DNA from: Actinomadura formosensis NBRC 14204
GTDB lineage: Bacteria > Actinomycetota > Actinomycetes > Streptosporangiales > Streptosporangiaceae
Length of the DNA stretch: 34,590 bases
Reading direction: 5' to 3'
NCBI RefSeq assembly: GCF_001552155.1
Contig: NZ_BCQQ01000078.1
Coordinates: forward strand, 1 to 34,590
Shown here: piece by piece, positions 17,682 through 25,618 of the stretch
How the letters are laid out: each line of letters starts with the position of its first letter
Numbering within the stretch: position 1 is the stretch's first letter
Notes under the pieces: model-generated
Seen by the model: only the letters and a program-made list of their open reading frames with translations
Database searches by the model: none
What the model was told of the DNA's origin: nothing
Program-made: the position numbers and the translations under genes

Positions 17682-18152
17682 ATGACCACGACGGCAGAGC
17701 AAGCCGCACCTGCCGAGACCACCGAGAGCGAAGAACGGGCATTCGAGGCGCTGATGCTCGCCGCGCTCACGTCCCGCCGTGAGCAGCGCGGCGAGAGCAT
17801 CGTCGAGCATCCGCTTCTTCTCGCCGCGCTGATGCGGCGCCGGGAGGAGGGGGAGAGCATCGTGGAGCACCCGCTCCTCCTCGCGGCGCTGGCGCGCCGC
17901 CGTGAGCAGCGCGGCGAGAGCATCATCGAGCACCCGCTCCTCCTCGCGGCGCTGATGCGCCGCCGTGAGAACCGGGGCGAGTCCATCGTCGAGCATCCGC
18001 TTCTTCTCGCCGCGCTGATGCGGCGCCGGGAGGAGGGGGAGAGCATCGTGGAGCACCCGCTCCTCCTCGCGGCGCTGGCGCGCCGCCGTGAGAACCGGGG
18101 CGAGTCCATCGTCGAGCATCCGCTTCTCCTCGCCGCGCTCGCGGGGCGGTAA
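17682..18152 (+). CDS. Tandem-repeat helical protein, unrecognised family
   Basis: The 156-residue protein has an acidic N-terminal region (MTTTAEQAAPAETTESEERA), one degenerate unit (FEALMLAALTSRREQR), then six near-identical units of 20-21 residues: GES-I-V/I-EHPLLLAAL-M/A-RRRE-(E/Q/N)-(R). Each unit reads as a polar cap, a hydrophobic leucine/alanine helix and a basic end, so the chain alternates amphipathic helices and charged links. There is no signal peptide, no cysteine and no catalytic motif. AAAGGGG precedes the ATG by 5 bases. Residue differences between units are few and codons are nearly identical, implying recent duplication. It is followed by a hairpin and a second helical protein. 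I do not recognise the family; a self-assembling scaffold or a multi-copy peptide precursor are both only guesses. Confidence 0.75.
   Translation: MTTTAEQAAPAETTESEERAFEALMLAALTSRREQRGESIVEHPLLLAALMRRREEGESIVEHPLLLAALARRREQRGESIIEHPLLLAALMRRRENRGESIVEHPLLLAALMRRREEGESIVEHPLLLAALARRRENRGESIVEHPLLLAALAGR
17798..18092 (+). repeat. Exact 109-bp direct repeats inside the repeat-protein gene
   Basis: Bases 17798-17906 and 17984-18092 are identical over 109 bp at an offset of 186 bp, which is 62 codons or three protein units. A second near-identical overlap occurs at an offset of 123 bp (41 codons, two units), around 17961 and 18084. The pattern indicates recent in-frame duplication by slippage or unequal recombination. 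Confidence 0.9.
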
Positions 18153-18180
18153 CGCCGATTTCCGGACCGCAGAGAAGACG

Positions 18181-18215
18181 CCCCCAGTTGCCGGAAGGAA
18201 AGCGGCAACTGGGGG
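18181..18215 (+). terminator. Intergenic hairpin, probable partial terminator
   Basis: A perfect 12-bp stem, CCCCCAGTTGCC (18181-18192) with GGCAACTGGGGG (18204-18215), and an 11-base loop lies 28 bp after the repeat gene and 31 bp before the next one. It may reduce read-through so that the repeat protein is made in excess, or protect the upstream message. Confidence 0.65.
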
Positions 18216-18246
18216 ACGGTTCAATTCGACAGTAGAGGAGCAATTC

Positions 18247-18621
18247 ATGGCGGCGCAGGAATCCGGTGAGCCGACCGGCCATGACTCGACAGAATCGCTG
18301 ATCGACGATTTGATCCGCGACATACTCAATGACGCCGCCCATGCCGGGAAGACCCGGGCGGGCGCCGGGGAGCCGATGGCGAGCCTGATCGAAAGGACGC
18401 TCATGTCGGCGGGAACCGCCGCACCGCGGTCCTCGGGGCTCGAACGGCTCCTGCTCGCCCAGGTTCTGGCGTCCTCGCTGGCCGACGCCCTCGCGCCCGC
18501 GCTGGCGGAGGCCCTGACTCCCGAGATCCTGAAGGCCCTGGAGCAGCACGGGTCCGCGGGACGGGGCGGCCGGGAGACGGCGTCGGCGGGCGGCCCGGCC
18601 AGGGGGCGGAAGAAGACGTGA
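18247..18621 (+). CDS. Alanine/leucine-rich helical protein, partner of the repeat protein
   Basis: This 124-residue protein has no recognised domain. Helical segments are predicted at about residues 14-30 (STESLIDDLIRDILND), 43-55 (PMASLIERTLMSA) and 63-100 (SGLERLLLAQVLASSLADAL and onward), then a low-complexity basic tail ending RGRKKT. ESLIDD and ASLIER loosely recall the ESIVEH core of the upstream repeats, so a distant relation is possible. No signal peptide or cysteine is present. GAGGAG at 18234-18239 precedes the ATG by 7 bases. It is the second gene of the repeat locus, separated from the first by a hairpin. The long amphipathic helix resembles phasin-like or coiled-coil assembly proteins, but that is inference only. 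Confidence 0.65.
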   Translation: MAAQESGEPTGHDSTESLIDDLIRDILNDAAHAGKTRAGAGEPMASLIERTLMSAGTAAPRSSGLERLLLAQVLASSLADALAPALAEALTPEILKALEQHGSAGRGGRETASAGGPARGRKKT

Positions 18622-18631
18622 AACCCCGCGT

Positions 18632-19006
18632 CTAGACGCCCTCGGCCGACAGCAGCCGCCAGACGTGGGTGATGGACGCGGCGGACGTGCCGAGCCCGCG
18701 TCCCGAGTACGTCCATTGCCCACGCAGGCGCCACGGGCGTCCGGCACCGTCCTGGACGAAGACCTGCAGCGGGAAGCAGGCGTCGTGCGCGCGGATGACG
18801 CCGGCCGGATCCACCGAGGGGGAGAGCCGGGGCTCGCCCTCGCACCGCACGCCCATGACGGACGTGCGCGGGTCCTGGCGCAGGAGCCCCTGCGTCAGGT
18901 CGTACACGAGTACGGACACGTAGTCGGGGCCCAGCCACCTGAGGTCGGGGACCGTCTCGGGAGGGGGGAACCCGTGCAGTTCTGGACCGCCGGTCACACG
19001 CGGCAC
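18632..19006 (-). CDS. Hypothetical protein
   Basis: A 124-residue reading frame, MPRVTGGPELHGFPPPETV at the N terminus and SAASITHVWRLLSAEGV at the C terminus, has protein-like composition with segments such as DYVSVLVYDLTQGLL, RTSVMGVRCEGEPRL and PWRLRGQWTYSGRGLG. No family, signal peptide or catalytic motif is recognised. GTG codons at 19006 and 18997 are both possible starts. It converges with the repeat locus, ending 10 bp from it, and lies 62 bp downstream of the reductase gene on the same strand. Confidence 0.55.
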   Translation of the reverse strand: MPRVTGGPELHGFPPPETVPDLRWLGPDYVSVLVYDLTQGLLRQDPRTSVMGVRCEGEPRLSPSVDPAGVIRAHDACFPLQVFVQDGAGRPWRLRGQWTYSGRGLGTSAASITHVWRLLSAEGV

Positions 19007-19068
19007 CGTAGCGCCCGCGTCACCTGCCCGTCACTACCTTCCCGGCGGGATATTCGCCCGGAGGGGAA

Positions 19069-20427
19069 TCACCCGCCGCCGCGGCACGCCGACGTCATGG
19101 CCTCCCAGCGGGCCAGCTTGACCCGCTCGCCGCGCTCCAGGGTGCGGGCGAGGGCGATTTCGGCGGCGTCGAGGTTGAGCCAGTCGGCGTAGGTGACGAC
19201 GGGCAGCCCCCGCGACTCCAGCAGCTCCTCGATGGTGCGCTTCGGCGCCGGCCGCGTCCCGGCGAGGTCCTCCAGGAGGTTGCGGACGGTCTCGGCGGCG
19301 TCCGACTTGTTGGTGCCGACGACACCGGACGGCCCGCGCTTGACCCAGCCGGCGACGTATTCGCGGGGCACGGGTGCGCCGTCCGGCCCGAGGACGCGGC
19401 CGCCGTCGTTCGGGACGATGCGGGAGCGCTCGTCGAACGGCACCCCGTCCAGCGGAACGCTCTGGTAGCCGACCGACCGCAGCACCATCCCGACGGGAAG
19501 CGTCTCGTACTCGCCGGTTCCGGTGACGCGGCCCGACCCGTCCGGCCGGGTCTTCTCCAGCCTGAGCCCCTCGACGCGGCCGGTGCCGAGGATCTCGGCG
19601 GGCGCGCGCCAGAACCGCACGTCGATGTGCCGGGCCCGGCCGGGCGCCGGCTCGCCCGTCCAGGCGCTCAGGGCCTTGATGTTCCCGCGCACGTGGCGGT
19701 CGCTTTCGGCGAGCGCGGCGCTCGCCGGGTCGAGGTCCATGTCCGCGGGGCTGACGTGGATGCTCGCGTTGGGCAGCTCGCCCAGCTCGCGGGCCTCCTT
19801 GGTGGTGAACTTCGCCTGCGCCGGGCCGCGCCGCCCGATCATGTGGATGCGCTCGACCCTGCTGCGCGACAGTGCCTCGATGACCTGCTCGGGCACGTCG
19901 GTGTCGCGCAGCTCGGCGGCGGTCTTGGCGAGGATGCGGACGACGTCGACGGCGACGTTCCCGACGCCGACCACCGCGACCTCCTCGACCGACAGGTCGA
20001 ACTCGTGGTCGGCGGCGTCGGGGTGCCCGCAGTACCAGTTGACGAAGTCGGTGGCGGCGATGCTGCCGGGCAGGTCCTCGCCGGGGATCCGCATGTGCCG
20101 GTCGACCATCGCGCCGGTCGCGTAGATGACGGCGTCGTAGCAGTCGAGCAGGTCGGCGCGGGTGAGGTCGCGACCCAGCTCGACGCAGCCGAAGAAGCGG
20201 ACGGCCGGGTCCTCCAGTACTCGCTGCAGATACCGGGCGATCGACTTGATCGACGTGTGGTCGGGCGCGACCCCGTAGCGGACCAGTCCGTACGGCGTCG
20301 GCAGCCGGTCGAACACGTCCACCCGGACGTCACCGCCCGTCTGCTTGACGAGGGCCTCGGCGGCGTAGATCCCCGCCGGGCCGGAGCCGATCACCGCAAC
20401 GAGCGCTGGAGAAGCCATGCGGGTCAT
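19069..20427 (-). CDS. Ferredoxin-NADP+ reductase, adrenodoxin-reductase type (FprA-like)
   Basis: This 452-residue flavoprotein passes electrons between NADPH and ferredoxin, typically feeding P450s or iron-sulfur enzymes. The FAD motif VIGSGPAGIYAAE begins near residue 12, followed by TPYGLVRYGVAPDH, characteristic of the adrenodoxin reductase/FprA group. The NADP motif VVGVGNVAVDVVRIL lies near residue 165, with IGRRGPAQAKFT after it, and AGWVKRGPSGVVGTNK near the C terminus is also diagnostic. ATG codons at 20427 and 20418 are possible starts; GGTAGG near the first favours it. It lies 46 bp downstream of the permease gene on the same strand and may be co-transcribed with it. No ferredoxin or P450 gene is adjacent. 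Confidence 0.93.
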   Translation of the reverse strand: MTRMASPALVAVIGSGPAGIYAAEALVKQTGGDVRVDVFDRLPTPYGLVRYGVAPDHTSIKSIARYLQRVLEDPAVRFFGCVELGRDLTRADLLDCYDAVIYATGAMVDRHMRIPGEDLPGSIAATDFVNWYCGHPDAADHEFDLSVEEVAVVGVGNVAVDVVRILAKTAAELRDTDVPEQVIEALSRSRVERIHMIGRRGPAQAKFTTKEARELGELPNASIHVSPADMDLDPASAALAESDRHVRGNIKALSAWTGEPAPGRARHIDVRFWRAPAEILGTGRVEGLRLEKTRPDGSGRVTGTGEYETLPVGMVLRSVGYQSVPLDGVPFDERSRIVPNDGGRVLGPDGAPVPREYVAGWVKRGPSGVVGTNKSDAAETVRNLLEDLAGTRPAPKRTIEELLESRGLPVVTYADWLNLDAAEIALARTLERGERVKLARWEAMTSACRGGG

Positions 20428-20473
20428 TGTGCCTACCCGGCGGGTGAAAGAACACCGCGGGTCCCATCACGGG

Positions 20474-21958
20474 TCAGGACTTCACCGAGACCGCCTCCGC
20501 GCCGCGCACCCGGCTGTGCCGGTAGCCGTAGAAGCCGTAGAAGACGATGCCGACGACCATCCAGGCGAGGAACCGCAGCCACGTCTCCACTGGCAGGTTG
20601 ATCATCACGAACAGGCAGGCCAGCACGGACAGGATCGGGGTGAGCGGCACCCACGGCGTGCGGAACGCGCGGGGCAGGTCCGGGCGGGTGCGGCGCAGGA
20701 TCACCACCGCGATCGAGACGACGAGGAACGCGAACAGCGTCCCGATGTTGACCAGCTCCGCCAGTTCGGCCAGCGGGATGAACCCGGCGAGGACGGCGAC
20801 GATGACGCCCATGATGACGGTCGCGCGGTACGGGGTGCCGAAGCGCGGGTGGACGGCCGAGAGCCAGCCGGGCATCAGGCCGTCCCGGCTCATCGCGAAG
20901 AAGATGCGGCTCTGCCCGAGCAGCAGGATCAGCACGACGGTGGTGAGGCCGATCACCGCGCCGACGCTGATGATGGTGGCGAAGACCGGGTGGCCGACGG
21001 ACTTGAACGCGTCCGCGAGCGGCGCCTCGATGCTCAGCTTCTTGTAGTTCTGCATTCCGGCGACGACGGTGGACACGGCGGCGTACAGGACGGCCGTGAC
21101 GAGGAGGGAGCCGATGAGCCCGATCGGCAGGTCCCGCTGCGGGCGGCGGGCCTCCTCGGCGGCGGTGGCGACGATGTCGAAACCGATGTAGGCGAAGAAG
21201 ACGATCGCGATGGCGGCGAAGATGCCGAGCCAGCCGAAGCTGACCGGCGTGATCCCGAACAGCTCCTGCATCAGCGGCGCCTTGAGGCCGGAGACCTCCG
21301 GCGTCGACTGGGCGGGCGGGATGAACGGCTTGTAGTTGGCGCCGTCGATGAAGAACAGCCCGGCGAAGATCACCAGCAGCACGATGGACACCTTGATGCC
21401 GACGACCACCGCGTTCACCCGCGAGGAGACCTTGATGCCGAGGACGAGCAGCGCGGTGACCAGCAGCACCAGGCAGATGGCCGGGACGTTGACCGTCCCG
21501 CCCTCGCCCGGCGGGGCGGCGATCGAGGCGGGCAGGGTGATCCCCATGTCGTCCAGCAGCGAGGCGAAGTAACCGGACCAGCCGACCGCGACCACCGCCG
21601 CGCCGAGGGCCATCTCCAGGATGAGGTCCCAGCCGATGATCCAGGCCGGGAGTTCGCCGAGCGTCGCGTAGGAGAAGGTGTAGGCCGATCCGGCGACGGG
21701 GACGGTGGAGGCGAACTCGGCGTAGCACAGCGCCGCGAGCCCGCACACGACGGCGGCGAGGATGAACGACAGCGCGACCGCGGGCCCGGCCTTCTCCTTG
21801 GCGACCTGCCCGGTGAGCACGAAGATGCCGGTCCCGATGATGACGCCGATGCCGAAGACGGTCAGGTCCAGCGCCGACAGGTCGCGTCGGAGCCGGTGCC
21901 CCGGCTGCTCGGTGTCCCGGATCGACTGCTCGACCGACTTCGTGCGCAGCAGGTTCAT
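20474..21958 (-). CDS. APC superfamily amino acid permease (cationic amino acid transporter type)
   Basis: This 494-residue integral membrane protein resembles the CAT-type amino acid permeases. After a polar N terminus (MNLLRTKSVEQSIRDTE) it has the APC signature ALDLTVFGIGVIIGTGIFVL, then YAEFASTVPVAGSAYTFSY and FFAYIGFDIVATAAEEARRP. About 12-14 hydrophobic segments are visible. The ATG at 21956-21958 follows GGAAGGG. The exact substrate is not predictable. As I recall, a similar permease lies near dxs in Streptomyces. It precedes the FprA-like gene. Confidence 0.92.
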   Translation of the reverse strand: MNLLRTKSVEQSIRDTEQPGHRLRRDLSALDLTVFGIGVIIGTGIFVLTGQVAKEKAGPAVALSFILAAVVCGLAALCYAEFASTVPVAGSAYTFSYATLGELPAWIIGWDLILEMALGAAVVAVGWSGYFASLLDDMGITLPASIAAPPGEGGTVNVPAICLVLLVTALLVLGIKVSSRVNAVVVGIKVSIVLLVIFAGLFFIDGANYKPFIPPAQSTPEVSGLKAPLMQELFGITPVSFGWLGIFAAIAIVFFAYIGFDIVATAAEEARRPQRDLPIGLIGSLLVTAVLYAAVSTVVAGMQNYKKLSIEAPLADAFKSVGHPVFATIISVGAVIGLTTVVLILLLGQSRIFFAMSRDGLMPGWLSAVHPRFGTPYRATVIMGVIVAVLAGFIPLAELAELVNIGTLFAFLVVSIAVVILRRTRPDLPRAFRTPWVPLTPILSVLACLFVMINLPVETWLRFLAWMVVGIVFYGFYGYRHSRVRGAEAVSVKS

Positions 21959-22075
21959 CCTCGGCGCCCTTCCGCATCCCATCGTGCTCGTCGCGTTTTC
22001 CCGGCGTATGCCCAGATATGCGCGACTTATGATCAGCGGCCCCGTGAATATGCTCTGACCTGCGGAAACATTGGC

Positions 22076-22112
22076 AAAGAGGCGTTCCGAACGCGGCTCG
22101 GAACGCCTCTTT
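22076..22112. terminator. Strong terminator after fadB
   Basis: A perfect 15-bp stem, 22076-22090 with 22098-22112, and a 7-base loop ACGCGGC lie 20 bp past the fadB stop. The AAAGA/TCTTT ends give a short T-run on either strand. It separates the fadAB operon from the permease promoter. Confidence 0.92.
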
Positions 22113-22131
22113 CGCCGGGAGCGGCCGGGGA

Positions 22132-24219
22132 TCAGGCGGGGAGGGAGGCGACCCCCGGCGCCAGGAAGCGGCGGCCGGTCGCCCGCTCGGCGACGCCCGA
22201 CCTGTCCAGGTACGGGGTGATGCCGCCGAGGTGGAACGGCCAGCCGGCGCCGAGGATCATGCACAGGTCGATGTCCTGCGGTGCGGCGACGACGCCCTCG
22301 TCCAGCATGATGCGGATCTCCTCGGCGAGCGCGGTGAGCGCCCGGTCGAGGACCTGCTGCTCGGTGGACGGGCTCGTCCCGCCCGCGAAGATCTGCACGA
22401 CCTCGGGGTCGAGGGAGAAGTCGGGCAGGTACACGCCGGACTTGCCGGCCGCCACCATCTTCGCGAGGTTGTCCGACAGCGGGAACCGGTCCGGGAACGC
22501 CTCGTGCAGGGTCTCGTTGACGTGCAGCGCGATCGCCGGGCCGACCAGGCCCATCAGCACGAACGGCGGCATCGGCAGCCCGAGCGGCGCGGCGGCCCGC
22601 TCGGCGACCTCGATCGGGGTGCCCTCGTCGACCGTCTTGACGATCTCGGCGAGCAGGCGCAGCAGGACCCGGTTGACGACGAACGCCGGGGCGTCCTTCA
22701 CCAGCACGCACGACTTCTTCAGCGCCCTGCCGGTCGCGAACGCGGTGGCGAGCGCGGCGTCGCCGGTCTGCTCGCCCCGGACGATCTCCAGCAGCGGCAG
22801 CACCGCGACCGGGTTGAAGAAGTGGAAGCCGACGACGCGTTCGGGGTGCTCGAGCCCGGACGCCATCTCGCCGACCGACAGCGAGGAGGTGTTGGTCGCG
22901 AGGACGCACTCGGCCGAGACGTACTCCTCGACCTCGGCGAACACCTTCTTCTTGACCGACATCTCCTCGAACACGGCCTCGATGACGAAGTCGGCGTCGG
23001 CGAAGGCGTCCTTGGTGAGCGAGCCGGAGATGAGCGACTTGAGGCGGTTCGCCTTGTCCGGGGAGAGGCGTCCCTTGCCGAGCAGCTTGTCGATCTCGCC
23101 GTGCGCGTAACCGACGCCCTTGTCCAGGCGTTCCTGGTCGAGGTCGGTCAGCACGACCGGGACCTCCAGACGGCGCGCGAACAGCAGTGCGAGCTGCGAG
23201 GCCATCAGGCCCGCGCCGACGACGCCGACCTTGGTGACCTTGCGGGCGAGGGCCTTGTCCGGTGCGCCGGCCGGCTTCTTCGCGCGCTTCTGGGTGAGGT
23301 CGAACGCGTAGAGGCCGGCGCGCAGCTCGTCGCTCATGATGAGGGAGCACAGCGCCTCGTCTTCGGCGGCGAAGCCCTCGTCGCGGGAGCGGTCCTTGGC
23401 GGCGGCGACCAGGTCGAGCGCCTTCACATAGGACGGGGCCGCACCGTGCAGCTTGCCGTCCACGTTCCAGCGGGCCGCCGCGACCGCGTCGTCCCACGCC
23501 TTGCCCCTGTCCACCTCGGGACGCCGGACGGTGATCTCGCCCTTCAGGACGCGGGCCGTCCAGGCGAGCGACTCCTCCAGGAAGTCGGCCGAGTCGAAGA
23601 TCGCGTCGGCGATGCCCAGCTCGTACGCCTGCGCGCCCTTCAGCATCCGGTTCTGCGCGAGGGGGTTGTCGATGATGACCTTGAGCGCCCTCTCCGCACC
23701 GATCAGGTTCGGCAGCAGGTACGTCCCGCCCCAGCCCGGTACCAGGCCGAGGAACGTCTCGGGCAGCGCGAACGCCGGGACGCCGGAGGAGATCGTCCGG
23801 TAGGCGCAGTGCAGGCCGATCTCGACGCCGCCGCCCATCGCCGCGCCGTTGTAGTAGGCGAAGGACGGCACGGCCAGCTCGCCCAGCCGCCGGAACACGT
23901 CGTGACCGAGCTTGCCGATGGCCGCCGCGTCCTCGCGGCCCGTGATGAGCGGAACGCCCTTGAGGTCGGCGCCCACGGCGAAGATGAACGGCTTGCCGGT
24001 GACGCCGACGGCCACGATGTCGTCGCGTCCGGCGACGGTGTCGATGGCGGCGTTCAGCTCGGCGAGGCCGTTCGGGCCGAAGGTGTTCGGCTTGGTGTGG
24101 TCGAAGCCGTTGTCCAGGGTGATGAGCGCGAGCGTGCCCGCGCCGTAGGGCAGTGTCACGTCGCGGACGCGTGCGTGCGTGACGACCTCGCCCGCGAAGA
24201 CTTCTCCAAGGCTGGTCAC
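22132..24219 (-). CDS. fadB: 3-hydroxyacyl-CoA dehydrogenase / enoyl-CoA hydratase, FadB/FadJ type
   Basis: This 695-residue bifunctional beta-oxidation enzyme hydrates enoyl-CoA and oxidises 3-hydroxyacyl-CoA with NAD+. The N-terminal crotonase half shows IFAVGADLKGVP, GAAMGGGVEIGLHC and PETFLGLVPGWGGTYLLP. The Rossmann domain starts near residue 328 with VGVVGAGLMASQLALLFARR and includes CVLATNTSSLSVGEMA and VVGFHFFNPVAVLPLLEIV. The GTG at 24217-24219 overlaps the fadA stop by four bases (GTGA), and GGGAGGG inside fadA serves as ribosome binding site, so the two are translationally coupled. A strong terminator ends the operon. Confidence 0.95.
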   Translation of the reverse strand: MTSLGEVFAGEVVTHARVRDVTLPYGAGTLALITLDNGFDHTKPNTFGPNGLAELNAAIDTVAGRDDIVAVGVTGKPFIFAVGADLKGVPLITGREDAAAIGKLGHDVFRRLGELAVPSFAYYNGAAMGGGVEIGLHCAYRTISSGVPAFALPETFLGLVPGWGGTYLLPNLIGAERALKVIIDNPLAQNRMLKGAQAYELGIADAIFDSADFLEESLAWTARVLKGEITVRRPEVDRGKAWDDAVAAARWNVDGKLHGAAPSYVKALDLVAAAKDRSRDEGFAAEDEALCSLIMSDELRAGLYAFDLTQKRAKKPAGAPDKALARKVTKVGVVGAGLMASQLALLFARRLEVPVVLTDLDQERLDKGVGYAHGEIDKLLGKGRLSPDKANRLKSLISGSLTKDAFADADFVIEAVFEEMSVKKKVFAEVEEYVSAECVLATNTSSLSVGEMASGLEHPERVVGFHFFNPVAVLPLLEIVRGEQTGDAALATAFATGRALKKSCVLVKDAPAFVVNRVLLRLLAEIVKTVDEGTPIEVAERAAAPLGLPMPPFVLMGLVGPAIALHVNETLHEAFPDRFPLSDNLAKMVAAGKSGVYLPDFSLDPEVVQIFAGGTSPSTEQQVLDRALTALAEEIRIMLDEGVVAAPQDIDLCMILGAGWPFHLGGITPYLDRSGVAERATGRRFLAPGVASLPA

Positions 24220-25418
24220 TTCGTGCCCTCCCAGTTCGCGTTCTCCCAGAGAACGGTTCCGCCCATGCCCATGCCGATGCACATCGTGGTCAGCCCGTAG
24301 CGGACGTCCGCGTGCTCCTCGAACAGCCGGGACAGCTGGTTCATCAGCCGGACCCCGGACGAGGCGAGCGGGTGGCCGAGCGCGATCGCGCCGCCCCACG
24401 GGTTCACCCGCGCGTCGTCATCGGCGATCTTGAAGTGCTCCAGGAACGCGAGCACCTGCACGGCGAACGCCTCGTTGATCTCGATGAGGCCGATGTCGTC
24501 CATGGTCAGCGAGTTGCGGGCCAGCAGCTTCTCGGTCGCCGGGACCGGGCCGACGCCCATGACCTCCGGTTCCACGCCGGCGAAGGCGAAGTCGACGAGC
24601 CGCATCTTCGGGGTGAGACCGAGTTCGCGGGCGACGTCCTCGGCGGCGAGCAGGCAGGCGGTGGCGCCGTCGTTGAGCCCGGCGGCGTTCCCGGCGGTGA
24701 CGTTGCCGTGCACGCGGAACGGCGTCTTCAGCGCGGCCAGGTCGTCCATCGTGGTGCCGGGACGCGGCGGCTCGTCCTCGGTGGCGAGGCCCCAGCCCTT
24801 TTCGGCGCCGCGGATCGCGGTCGGCACGAGATCCGGCTGGATCTTCCCGGCGGCGTAGGCGGCGGCGACCTTCTGCTGGCTGCGCACGGCGTAGGCGTCC
24901 GCGCGCTCCTTGGTGATGCTGGGGAACCGGTCGTGCAGGTTCTCCGCGGTCGAGCCCATCACCAGCGCGGACGGGTCGACGAGCTTGTCGGCGAGGAACC
25001 GCGGGTTCGGGTCGACGCCCTCGCCCATCGGGTGCCGTCCCATGTGCTCGACGCCGCCGGCGATGGCGACGTCGTAGGAGCCGAACGAGATGCCGGCGCC
25101 GGTCGCGGTGACGGCGGTCATCGCCCCCGCGCACATCCGGTCGACGGCGTAGCCGGGGACGCTCTTCGGCAGCCCGGCCAGCACGGCGGCGGACCGCCCG
25201 ATGGTCAGGCCCTGGTCGCCGGTCTGCGTGGTGGCGGCGATCGCGACCTCGTCCACCCGCTCGGGCGGCAGGGACGGGTTGCGGCGCATCAGCTCGCGGA
25301 TCGCGCGGACGACCAGGTCGTCGGCGCGGGTCTCCGCGTACAGGCCCTTGGGGCCGGCCTTGCCGAATGGCGTGCGGACGCCGTCGACGAACACGACGTC
25401 GCGTGCGGTGCGAGGCAC
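24216..25418 (-). CDS. fadA: Acetyl-CoA acyltransferase (3-ketoacyl-CoA thiolase), FadA type
   Basis: This 400-residue thiolase cleaves 3-ketoacyl-CoA in beta-oxidation. The nucleophile Cys96 is in VDRMCAGAM, the C-terminal acid/base region is GGAIALGHPLASSG, and the second active-site cysteine is in TTMCIGMGMGG. VTAGNAAGLNDGATA and EINEAFAVQ are also typical. The GTG at 25416-25418 follows GGGAGGA by 7 bases. It is first in the fadAB operon and divergent from an acyl-CoA synthetase, sharing a 200-bp control region that holds a hairpin and two related operator-like sites. Confidence 0.96.
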   Translation of the reverse strand: MPRTARDVVFVDGVRTPFGKAGPKGLYAETRADDLVVRAIRELMRRNPSLPPERVDEVAIAATTQTGDQGLTIGRSAAVLAGLPKSVPGYAVDRMCAGAMTAVTATGAGISFGSYDVAIAGGVEHMGRHPMGEGVDPNPRFLADKLVDPSALVMGSTAENLHDRFPSITKERADAYAVRSQQKVAAAYAAGKIQPDLVPTAIRGAEKGWGLATEDEPPRPGTTMDDLAALKTPFRVHGNVTAGNAAGLNDGATACLLAAEDVARELGLTPKMRLVDFAFAGVEPEVMGVGPVPATEKLLARNSLTMDDIGLIEINEAFAVQVLAFLEHFKIADDDARVNPWGGAIALGHPLASSGVRLMNQLSRLFEEHADVRYGLTTMCIGMGMGGTVLWENANWEGTK

Positions 25419-25461
25419 GGGATCGTCCTCCCTGCGATGGGCTCGATGAAAGATGTCGAGC

Positions 25462-25495
25462 CTCGTGCCGCACCCGGCTGTAAGGGCGGCACGAG
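25462..25495. promoter_or_regulatory. Hairpin or operator in the fadA leader
   Basis: CTCGTGCCGC (25462-25471) and GCGGCACGAG (25486-25495) form a perfect 10-bp inverted repeat with a 14-base loop, 44 bp upstream of the fadA start. It could be an operator or an RNA stem in the leader. Confidence 0.4.
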
Positions 25496-25511
25496 TACCC
25501 GCGCCAACGAT

Positions 25512-25551
25512 GCTACTTGTTGGTAACCCAGAACGCTACTCGTCAGTAACC
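25512..25551. promoter_or_regulatory. Two related operator-like sites between fadA and the acyl-CoA synthetase
   Basis: GCTACTTGTTGGTAACC (25512-25528) and GCTACTCGTCAGTAACC (25535-25551) are direct copies 23 bp apart, identical at 14 of 17 positions. Each contains a short palindrome of the form TAC-T-NNNN-(A/G)GTA. This resembles TetR-family operators of fatty acid genes. Placement between two divergent fatty acid genes suggests joint control. Confidence 0.55.
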
Positions 25552-25618
25552 ACTGACGTGGAGGTGCCCTTGTTCGGCCGGGGACCTGTGGGTACCGTGA
25601 TTCGGGAGGAGGCGGAGT

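Noticed and set aside
17798..18092. Regular direct repeats suggesting a CRISPR array
   Set aside because: The periods are multiples of three, the frame stays open throughout and there are no unique spacers. They are coding repeats.
17682..18152. Multi-core ribosomally made peptide precursor
   Set aside because: No cysteine, no recognisable leader or protease site, and no maturation, cyclisation or export gene next to it. Kept only as a weak alternative.
18665..19192. 175-codon plus-strand frame opposite the hypothetical gene
   Set aside because: Composition is that of an antisense shadow, and it runs across two minus-strand genes.
20417..23110. 897-codon plus-strand frame over the permease and fadB
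   Set aside because: It is antisense to two clearly recognised genes and consists of aspartate/glycine/arginine-rich shadow sequence.
22231..24300. 689-codon plus-strand frame antisense to fadB
   Set aside because: FadB motifs on the minus strand are unambiguous; this frame has no protein-like features.
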